Below, piece after piece: positions 1 through 8,600 of a stretch of 20,716 nucleotides of DNA. The stretch's first letter is position 1. Every line of letters begins with the position of its first letter. Where the stretch lies: contig DGOU01000241.1 of assembly GCA_002390165.1 (NCBI GenBank), forward strand, positions 1 to 20,716, given 5' to 3'. The stretch comes from Lutibacter sp. UBA4458 (lineage in GTDB: Bacteria; Bacteroidota; Bacteroidia; Flavobacteriales; Flavobacteriaceae). Below the pieces are notes generated by a model. The model was given only the letters and a program-made list of their open reading frames with translations. It did no database searches and was not told the DNA's origin. The position numbers and the translations under genes were made by a program.

Positions 1-1
1 A

Positions 2-2032
2 GGAGCTTTACGAAATTTAGATACTGTAGATAAACAAACCGCACCGCTACCTTATGAGTCCGCTTCAGATGGAGATTGGGACAGCCCGGCAACTTGGCTA
101 AATAATGGTGTGCAAAATTTACCAAATACCGCTTCAATTGTAAATGCATCCATTCCAATAGATTGGAATATTGTAGAGACTTCAAATGATATAAAATCAC
201 CTGATAGAGATATTACCTTGCTTGGATTAATTTCAAAAAGTGGTAAACTAACCATGTCAAAACCACTGCCATCCATACAAGATGAAAATAATTCAGGTCA
301 TGGTTTACGCATTACCCATTATTTAGAATTAGATGGAAACATAGATCTGGTTGGCGAATCGCAATTAGTTCAAGATGAAAATTGTATTTTAGATGAAGAT
401 AGTGGAGGTTATATTGAACGCGACCAGCAAGGTATAGCAAATAGTTTTAACTATAATTATTGGACATCATTCGTGGGGCCAATAAGTGGTAATACAGCAA
501 ATAGAGGAACTGGAGTTGCAAGCTCCAATGTAAATTTTACTATAGGAAGTGAATTAGAAGATGGTACAAGTTCTAGTTCTCCAGGATCCATTAATTTTAA
601 CACACCTTATACTTGGGCAGATTCTGGTGTAACATCACCAATAAAAATTAGCACTTATTGGCTATACAAATTCAACGGTACGGACAACGATTATGATTCA
701 TGGGTAGCCATTGACCAAAACAGTGCGTTGTTACCAGGTGAAGGTTACACTATGAAAGGAACCTCAGGCTCGGTAGCTTTATCTACACAACAAAACTATG
801 TATTTAAAGGTAAACCGTACAATGGCGATTTTACTTTGCCAATTGTTGCTGGAAATGATAGATTAATAGGAAATCCATATCCATCCGCTATGGATGCCGA
901 TGAATTTATAAAAGACAACATTAAAGAAACCATTAATAGTAAAGTTGGTAGAAACGCAAAAAACGTTTTTAATGGAGCGCTCTATTTCTGGGATCATTTT
1001 GGTCAAATTAACACTCATATTTTAAAACAATACGTGGGCGGTTATGCAACTTATACATTAATGGGTGGCGCTAAAGCAATATCAAACGATATTCGAATTA
1101 ATGCAAGTGGTGCCACTGGAACTAAAATTCCTCAACGTTATATTCCATTAAACCAAGGATTTTTTGTAATCGCTGCTTTAGATGGAACAACAGTTGGTAC
1201 TACCCCAACTATTGATGGAGGAAATATAGAATTTAAAAATAGCCAACGTGTTTTTCAACGAGAAAGTATCGCCAGTTCTGTATTCATGAAAACAGCTAAA
1301 AGTAAAAAACATACGTTTTCAATTGCAGTAAAATCTTTGGTAGATAATCGTTCAAAAATTTGGTTAGAATTTATTTCACCAGAAGGTTATCACAGACAAT
1401 TACTGGTAGGAAAAGATGAAAACGCTTCTAATTATTTTGATATTGGTTATGATGCACAAATAGCAGATATTAACGCAGAAGATATGTATTGGAATGTTGG
1501 TGGTAGTAATTTGGTAATCCAAGCGGTGAATAATTTTGATGAAAAACAAGAGTTACCACTAGGTTTAAAAGTGGAAAAGGATGGATTGGTAAATATTAAA
1601 ATAGATTCATTAGCAAATATTGATAGTAATGTAAAATTATACATTAAAGATAGTTTAACAGGAGAAACCTATAATATAAAAAACCAGCCTTTTGAAATGA
1701 ATTTAGAAGCTGGGGATTATGACGATAGATTTGTACTTGTTTTTCAACCAAAATTATTGTCTGTTAATGAAGTTAGTTTAAATGAAGGAATAAGAGTGAT
1801 AGTAGGTCAACAAAATTCCGAAATTAAAGTTATAAAAATAGTGGATACGGAAATTAGCGATATAAGTCTTTATAATTATTTAGGTCAAGTTATTACTACT
1901 TGGAATACAGGTTTAAGTAAAAGACAAATATTTTTGCCAACTTACACATCATCAGGAGTTTATATTTTAAAAATAAACACGAAAGATGGTTCCATTTCTA
2001 AAAAAATAATTATTAAAGAAACACCATTCTAA
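2..2032 (+). CDS. T9SS-exported surface protein, 5' end missing
   Basis: The reading frame is open from base 2 with no start, so the gene begins outside the window; the GTG at 110 lies inside conserved sequence and is not the start. The visible 676 codons match the C-terminal 660 or so residues of the protein at 5632-10548. Shared landmarks are a GDWDSPATW-type opening (about 71-97), an LDEDSGGYI..DQQG motif (about 391-435), a stretch at 791-910 in which 38 of 40 residues are identical, and an RQLLVGKDE segment (about 1396-1422). The end (about 1796-2020) reads as a T9SS type A sorting domain with NYLGQ, SGVYILKI and a basic KKIIIK finish, followed by four extra residues (ETPF). The product is probably secreted through the outer membrane and anchored at the surface. 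The binding target is unknown. By analogy with its paralogue, the missing part may contain LamG or similar domains. The downstream peptidase starts 12 bases later, suggesting one operon. Confidence 0.85.
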   Translation, partial: GALRNLDTVDKQTAPLPYESASDGDWDSPATWLNNGVQNLPNTASIVNASIPIDWNIVETSNDIKSPDRDITLLGLISKSGKLTMSKPLPSIQDENNSGHGLRITHYLELDGNIDLVGESQLVQDENCILDEDSGGYIERDQQGIANSFNYNYWTSFVGPISGNTANRGTGVASSNVNFTIGSELEDGTSSSSPGSINFNTPYTWADSGVTSPIKISTYWLYKFNGTDNDYDSWVAIDQNSALLPGEGYTMKGTSGSVALSTQQNYVFKGKPYNGDFTLPIVAGNDRLIGNPYPSAMDADEFIKDNIKETINSKVGRNAKNVFNGALYFWDHFGQINTHILKQYVGGYATYTLMGGAKAISNDIRINASGATGTKIPQRYIPLNQGFFVIAALDGTTVGTTPTIDGGNIEFKNSQRVFQRESIASSVFMKTAKSKKHTFSIAVKSLVDNRSKIWLEFISPEGYHRQLLVGKDENASNYFDIGYDAQIADINAEDMYWNVGGSNLVIQAVNNFDEKQELPLGLKVEKDGLVNIKIDSLANIDSNVKLYIKDSLTGETYNIKNQPFEMNLEAGDYDDRFVLVFQPKLLSVNEVSLNEGIRVIVGQQNSEIKVIKIVDTEISDISLYNYLGQVITTWNTGLSKRQIFLPTYTSSGVYILKINTKDGSISKKIIIKETPF
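38..2020 (+). repeat. Paralogous C-terminal surface module, copy 1
   Basis: This protein-level repeat runs from a TAPLPY motif to the basic end of the sorting domain and is colinear with copy 2 at 8566-10545. Conserved residues dominate, but synonymous positions differ throughout, so the duplication is not recent. I cannot assign the region before the sorting domain to a named family. Confidence 0.8.
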
Positions 2033-2044
2033 ACCCCCTAAAAA

Positions 2045-5000
2045 ATGAAACTAAAATTACTAATTATCACTTTATTTATAAGTTTATATGCAGTCAATGC
2101 ACAAAACTTAACAAGTAAAAGAATAAGAATAAATAATCCTACAAAAAGCATAATAACTAATTTACAAAAAGCAGGTATAGATCTTCGTTGTGGTGCTGTT
2201 TTTAACAGTAATTCTATAGTATTAGATTTAGGGACTTCGGAAATTAAAAGCTTGAATAAAGCTGAAATCCCTTATGTTGTTGAAATTGATGATTTAACAA
2301 AATTTTATTCAGAAAGATCCGCAAAAGATTTGCCATTTGCACAAGCTGAATTAGCTTATGAAAAAGTAAAAAATAAACTGCAAAAGAAGTCAAGTAATAG
2401 TTCAAAATCAGCAACATCTATTTCAAGTGTTGTATTAGATAATTACCTTCAATACTATGGAGAGCAAGAAGTGGATTGGGTGACCCCTTCTAATTTTATT
2501 TATGGAAGTATGGGCGGATGTTTAACCGTTAGTGAAATGGAAGCACAGCTAGATTTAATGCGTACAAAGTTTCCGGGTTTAATTACCGTTAAACAAGACG
2601 CATCAACAAGTGGAAAAAAAACATATGGATTAGCGGGTTCAGGAGGTTGGCCGGGTCAGATTGTTTATTATGTGAAAATTTCTCACGATTCTAGTAATCC
2701 AAATAATCTTGGCATTATCGATGACACTAACAAGCCGGATATATTATATACTTCTATGATTCATTCTAGAGAGTTAATTTCTTTAATGGGTAATATCTAT
2801 TATATGTGGTATTTGTTGGAAAATTATGCCACCAATCCAGCCATTAAAAACTTGGTGGATAATAACGAGTTGTTTTTTGTTCCAATTGTTAACCCTGATG
2901 GTTTAAAATGGAATGAAAAAGAAGACCCAAGCGGAGGAGGAATGAATAGAACAAATTTAAGAGGTTTCTCAACAAGTGATCCAACCAATAATAGTAATTA
3001 TCTAGAAAATTATGGAGTAGATCCTAATAGAAATTTTAATTATTTATGGGGATCCGCAGGAGACTCAAGCGGTTCTAGTGGTTCTTATTCATCCTCTACA
3101 TTTAGAGGTCCAAGTGCTTTTTCAGAGCCAGAATCACAAATAATGCGTGATTTCATACTTTCAAAAAACTTTAAAACAGCAGTTTGGATGCACTCTTATG
3201 CTAATGGAATTCCACATCCTTATGGAGGTATTCCAACAAAAGTTTCTGGAAGAGAAGATGAAATGGCGAAATGGCATGAAGATATGACTAGATACAATAG
3301 ATATGTATATGGTGCTCAGGTTTTAAGTCCAGCTAATGGAATTGCAGATGATTGGATGCTTGGAGGGACTTCAGATAGTAATGGTTCTGTTGGTTCTGGA
3401 ATGAATATATTAGCTACAACACCTGAAAACGGTGCCAATGATGGAAGTGAGGACGGATTTTGGCCTTCCATTGGTAAAATTATACCTATTGCTAAAAGAA
3501 TGATACGTATTCAATTAGTGAACGCTTATTATGGAGGTAAATACGCTAAATTTCATGATTTAACACAGAGTGATATCTCTACTCTATCTTCAAATTTAAC
3601 TTTCGGCATAGAACGTGTTGGACAAACAGATACTAATTTTACCTTAACAGTTACGCCAGTTTCAAGTAATATTCAATCAATTACTTCGCCTGTAACTCAA
3701 ACTGGAATGGCAAAATTAGAACAAAGAAATGTAACAGCAGCATTAGTTTTAAATGCTGGAATTCAGCCAAATGAAAAAATTGAATATAAAATTGCATTAA
3801 GTAATAACGATTATACTTTTTATGAAGTTAATATTGAAAAATATTATCAACCAACAATATTATTTGCTGATGATCCTGATGCGGACATATCTATGGCAAA
3901 TTGGGTTGAATCAACTAATTGGATAAATTCTAATACTGGTTTTTGGTCAGGCACAAGAGCTATAAAAGCAGGAGTAGCAGTGCCATATGCTAACAACATT
4001 AATAATACAATTACAACTACAAATGCCTTTGATTTGTCAGGTTCATCTAAAGTTTTAGTACAATTTTATTCAAAATGGGATTTAGAAAGAAACTTTGATT
4101 TTGTTGAAATTGAAGGTTATAATGGTTCTGCTTGGGTTAAACTAAATGGAAAATACAATAAACCAGAATCAAGTTCATTTACCAATAGTGCAAGAAGTTC
4201 TTATAATAATAGTAAAAACTCTAATTTAAATGCACAAGCAGCCAGTTCTGGTTTAGTTTATGATGGAAATCAAATGGATAATTGGGTACTTGAGGAAATT
4301 TTAATTGATGCTTCTAATAACAGTTCTTTATTGAATGTTGCAGATGCTAAGTTTAGGTTTAATTTTAGAACAGACGGAAATAATATTGGAGATGTAAATT
4401 ATTCAAGTACATATGATGGTTTTTATTTTGATGATTTTAAAGTTATAGGTATTCAAATACCTTGTGCAATAAATGTTCCTACTGGTTTAAATGCTTCTAC
4501 TATTACTGCTACATCAGCAACAATTGGTTGGGACAATGTACCTTCAGCCAATTATGACTTAAAGTATAGAGTTGTTGGAGAATCTACTTGGATAGATATT
4601 TTAGATATTACTACAACTTCTTCAGCCCTAAGTGGTTTATCTCCTTCCTCCAATTATGAAGTACAGGTTCGTTCTAAATGTAGTGCATCAAATATGTCTG
4701 CATATTCAGCTTCAACAACATTTTCAACAACAGCAGTTAATTATTGTGCTTCAAGTGGAAATGCAAGTGCAAGTGATGAATATATTGGTCAGGTACAATT
4801 AGGTACTATAAATAATTCATCTGGAAACGAGAAATATGCTGATTTTACGGCTATATCAACAGATTTAACGATAAGTAGTTCTGCAACAATAACAATTACA
4901 CCTACTTGGACAAGTAGTGTTTATAGCGAAGGATATAGCGTTTGGATAGATTATAATAAAAATGGTGATTTTAGTGATGCAGGGGAACAAGTTTGGTCTA

Positions 5001-5440
5001 AAACTGCTTCAAAAACTACTCCTGTTAGTGGAAGTTTTACAATACCAACATCTGCTACTTTGGGGACAACAAGAATGAGAGTTTCATTAAAATACAATGG
5101 AGTGCCAACTTCGTGTGAAACAATGCAATATGGTGAAGTAGAAGATTACTCCATTAATATAATAGATTCTACTTTAGGTGTTGAAGACGAAATTTTAAAT
5201 GCTTTTAAAATATATCCAAATCCTGTAAATAACAATTTGGTTAAAATTAGTTTGCCAAATACCATTCAAAAAGCAGCTATTACTATATCTAATGCTTTAG
5301 GACAAAAAGTATATATTAGCATAGTAAAGGATATTTACAAGGTTCAAACCATAAACACAAATAATTTTAAAACTGGTATTTATTTTGTAACGGTAAATTC
5401 TGATAAAGGTAAAGCAACTAAAAAATTAATAATTCGATAA
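2045..5440 (+). CDS. Secreted M14 zinc carboxypeptidase with FN3, GEVED and T9SS domains
   Basis: The product has 1131 residues. Residues 1-20 form a signal peptide (LLIITLFISLYAVNAQ, cut near AVNA/Q). A propeptide-like region runs to about 150, then an M14 carboxypeptidase A-like domain to about 500. The family zinc ligands are visible as H240 and E243 (MIHSRELIS) and H383 (WMHSYANG). The substrate-binding Asn-Arg pair is R329-N330 in DPNRN, and the likely catalytic glutamate is E461 in TTPENG, followed by DGFWP. After it come a jelly-roll-like region (about 650-805), a fibronectin III domain (about 807-893), a GEVED domain (about 900-1040, with GEVEDYS at 1030-1036) and a T9SS type A sorting domain (1053-1131, starting FKIYPNPV). 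The family removes C-terminal residues from peptides; the accessory domains suggest action on proteins or polysaccharide-rich material outside the cell. It follows the upstream surface-protein gene by 12 bases. The exact cleavage specificity cannot be read from the sequence. Confidence 0.92.
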   Translation: MKLKLLIITLFISLYAVNAQNLTSKRIRINNPTKSIITNLQKAGIDLRCGAVFNSNSIVLDLGTSEIKSLNKAEIPYVVEIDDLTKFYSERSAKDLPFAQAELAYEKVKNKLQKKSSNSSKSATSISSVVLDNYLQYYGEQEVDWVTPSNFIYGSMGGCLTVSEMEAQLDLMRTKFPGLITVKQDASTSGKKTYGLAGSGGWPGQIVYYVKISHDSSNPNNLGIIDDTNKPDILYTSMIHSRELISLMGNIYYMWYLLENYATNPAIKNLVDNNELFFVPIVNPDGLKWNEKEDPSGGGMNRTNLRGFSTSDPTNNSNYLENYGVDPNRNFNYLWGSAGDSSGSSGSYSSSTFRGPSAFSEPESQIMRDFILSKNFKTAVWMHSYANGIPHPYGGIPTKVSGREDEMAKWHEDMTRYNRYVYGAQVLSPANGIADDWMLGGTSDSNGSVGSGMNILATTPENGANDGSEDGFWPSIGKIIPIAKRMIRIQLVNAYYGGKYAKFHDLTQSDISTLSSNLTFGIERVGQTDTNFTLTVTPVSSNIQSITSPVTQTGMAKLEQRNVTAALVLNAGIQPNEKIEYKIALSNNDYTFYEVNIEKYYQPTILFADDPDADISMANWVESTNWINSNTGFWSGTRAIKAGVAVPYANNINNTITTTNAFDLSGSSKVLVQFYSKWDLERNFDFVEIEGYNGSAWVKLNGKYNKPESSSFTNSARSSYNNSKNSNLNAQAASSGLVYDGNQMDNWVLEEILIDASNNSSLLNVADAKFRFNFRTDGNNIGDVNYSSTYDGFYFDDFKVIGIQIPCAINVPTGLNASTITATSATIGWDNVPSANYDLKYRVVGESTWIDILDITTTSSALSGLSPSSNYEVQVRSKCSASNMSAYSASTTFSTTAVNYCASSGNASASDEYIGQVQLGTINNSSGNEKYADFTAISTDLTISSSATITITPTWTSSVYSEGYSVWIDYNKNGDFSDAGEQVWSKTASKTTPVSGSFTIPTSATLGTTRMRVSLKYNGVPTSCETMQYGEVEDYSINIIDSTLGVEDEILNAFKIYPNPVNNNLVKISLPNTIQKAAITISNALGQKVYISIVKDIYKVQTINTNNFKTGIYFVTVNSDKGKATKKLIIR

Positions 5441-5464
5441 AATATAAAATTTTTAAACAAAAAG

Positions 5465-5492
5465 AAAGGCTTCAAATTTCGAAGTCTTTTTT
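5465..5492 (+). terminator. Intrinsic terminator after the peptidase gene
   Basis: A stem of AAAGGCTTC (5465-5473) pairs with GAAGTCTTT (5481-5489), with one G-T wobble, around a 7-base loop. T residues continue to 5492. It lies 24 bases after the peptidase stop and ends the first transcription unit. Confidence 0.8.
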
Positions 5493-5591
5493 AGTTTGTA
5501 AAAGAAAAAATAATACTTGTATTTATTTAATTTTAAACCATATAATGTGTTTTTTTAACTATTTATTATAAATTATTCACATTTTATTTTA

Positions 5592-5599
5592 TAACTTTG
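5592..5599 (+). promoter_or_regulatory. Bacteroidota -7 promoter box
   Basis: TAACTTTG matches the Bacteroidota TAnnTTTG -7 element and lies 32 bases before the ATG at 5632. No clear -33 TTG is seen at the usual distance, so the call rests on the -7 box and its position after a terminator. It also lies just upstream of the in-frame GTG at 5626. Confidence 0.55.
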
Positions 5600-5631
5600 T
5601 CCGCTAAAAGAATTGAAAACAGATAGTGCAG

Positions 5632-8600
5632 ATGGGTTTAAAAAATCCTTTAAATAAGCGTAATTACATATTTATTTTACTATTATTTTTGATAAGTTAT
5701 TTTAATAGCTATTCACAAATAACTCAAGTAAATATATTAGGTGGTGCTCAGGTTTCGCAAGGCAGTACTATTACAATTACTGCAGGTTCAAGCATTGAAT
5801 TTAGAATTACTAATACCGATAGTAATTGTAAAAAAAAGTTAGATATTAAAAGCATAAATATTGACAATACCACAAATTTTTCAATATCTCCTAATAAAAG
5901 AAAAAAGAAAGTATATCCGGCTTGTAATACTCGTAGAAACAGAGCTAAATATTTCGATTTTGAAATAACTGCCGACAATAGTTGTGGAACTTTTTCTACT
6001 CAGGTTACTATTGTAACAAAAAGCGGTAATTTTACATTTACAGTTCAAATTTCAACCTCACCAGTTATTTATGTTTTAGGTGGAAATCCTTTGTCTGAAA
6101 TTTATAATGGAGACACTACTACTTCGGATACAAATGGTACTTTGTTTGGAGTTGTAGATGAAGGTGCCTCAGTAACAAGAAGGTATGCAATAGCTAATAT
6201 TGGTAATTGTCCGTTAGATGTTACTTCTTTAGCAAGTTCTAATTCCGATTTTACAATAACTTCCCCCTATACCATTCCTTATAATGGTATTGACCCTTAC
6301 TATTATATTGTAATTGACGTGACATTTACTGCTCCTGTAGGTGGAACGGGCACTCAATCATCAATAATAAGTATAGATAATAACGATACCGCTAATAATC
6401 CATTTACTTTTACGGTAAGTGCTGAAATGTTTAATTATAGCATTCCGGGTCCTGGAGGTGTAACTGCAGATTTTAGGTTATGGCTAAAATCAACAAGAGG
6501 TATTTCTGCTTTAAGCGGTAGTAAATTACAAAACTGGGGTGATGTGGGAACAAACTCAAAACCTGCAGAGCAATTGGTTACTGCTAACCAACCTACTTTT
6601 TATGATGACGTTGCTCATAATATTAATTTCAACCCAGTTGTAAAGTTTGAAAATGATGGATTGACTATAGAACAATTTATGAGTAATAGTGCGAACGGAT
6701 TTTATAGCCAAGATATTTTTATTGTTATGGAACCAGATCCGGTAGCTCCTGAAACCAATTTTTCTAAAACCACAACAAAAAATACCATATTTGCTGGAAA
6801 TTCTTCTGGGTTGGCTGGGGATATAACAGGAGTTGGTTTTGGAGATTATACTACGCGTTTTACAGATGAAGTTTTAACCTATGCACAAAATACAGAAGGT
6901 TCATTTAATGGATTTGCACAAACTGGAAGTACTACCTATAGTAATCCAGGTATAATTAACGTTAAAAACCAAACATCACCATCTTTAGTGCAACAATTAT
7001 ATTTTAATTCAAACTTAATTACACTAACAACTATTAATGATGTAGCATATGCAAATGTTAATAATAATACAACTGGAGATTCTTTTGGTTCACCTTATTG
7101 GATAGGAAAAAACGCAGATACATCAGGGAATTTAAATGGTAGAGTTGCCGAAATTTTTACATTTGCATCAAATGTTAGCGCTGCAGATTTAGAAATAATA
7201 GAATCCTATTTAGCTATTAAATATGGAGTAACTTTAGATGTTAATGGCTCTAGCGAAGATTATTTTAATTCGGACGGTGTTAAAATTTGGGATCCAGGAT
7301 CAAATTCTGGATTTAATTGGAATATTGCTGGTATTGCACGTGATGATGCATCTGATTTAAATCAAAAACAATCTAAAAGTATTCATAATCCTAATGAAGT
7401 TACCATTGGTTTAAATGGTGTATTTGACATAAATAGTGCCAATACAAACGAATTTAATTCCGATAAACAAGCTTTAATGTGGGGCTGCAATAATGGTAAT
7501 TTTACTGGAACAGCAACAAATACCGTTACTATTGCAACAGGTTTAACTTCCTCTATTACACGAATAGACCGTAAATGGAAAATTGTAGAAACCGGGGGTG
7601 ATGTAGGCAACACCTATATTGCTATTCCAGATACTGCATTTAGTAGTTTTTCAAAAAATACCAATGAAGAATATGCTTTAATTATATCAGATGATCCTAG
7701 TTTTAGCAATAGCAATATAATTGACGTTATTCCATTAAAAATTAAATTAGATTATTCTAACCCTACAAATGTGGTTCCTTCACTTGATAAAGAAGGAAAT
7801 CAGCTATATACAACCTGGTATAATTTTAGTTCAAATCAATATTTTTCCTTTGGAAAAGTTACTCAAGTAACAGGAAACCATGCTGTAAATATTGCATCTG
7901 GTGATTATTTAGTTGGAGAATATAATTTAAATTTAAACGTAGATTCCTTTACTATTTCTGCATGGGTTAAAAGCACACCTACTACAAATGCAAGAACTAT
8001 TATGGCTAAAGGTGCTAAATTACAAATGCGTTTAAATAGTTCAAATAAGGTAGAAGTTTTTGTAGATACTGGCTCACCAACCTTTACTTCGCAAATGGCA
8101 ATTAGCGACAATAAATGGCACCAAATTACTTTTGTTTATGACAGCGGAACAATATTATTGTATATAGACGGTATTGTAGATAGTTCTATTCAAAATATTG
8201 TTCATCCATCTCCAAATTATAATCGATTTTCAATAGGAGTTCTTTATGAAGATCAAAATAATATTACTAATCCATTTTTAGGCGATATTGATGAAGCTTA
8301 CGTTTGGGATTTTGCATTATCTGAAAATCAGATAAGATATTTAATGAACCAAGAAGTAGAAAAAATTACAGGAGATGTTGTAAGTGGTAAGGTTATGCCA
8401 TATGCTGCATCAAGCAATGAAGTTGTAGCAATAGATTGGAGTAATTTAAGAGCCTATTACGATTTTAATTCATTTTACGGCTCTACGGTAGAAGGTAAAA
8501 CGGATGCTCGTAATTATTTAAGAATTAATTATTTGATAAAAGACAAAACAATGGTTGCATCTCAAACTGCTCCTTTACCTTATGTTTCTGTAGCAGGTGG

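Noticed and set aside
110..112. GTG at 110 as the start of the first surface protein
   Set aside because: The same frame is open and conserved back to base 2, matching the paralogue, so the gene continues beyond the left edge.
7383..8111. Minus-strand open frames within the giant surface protein gene, and similar ones at 52-276, 1447-1644 and 5748-5978
   Set aside because: These are chance frames opposite large coding regions, with hydrophobic composition that mirrors the sense codons and no recognisable motifs.
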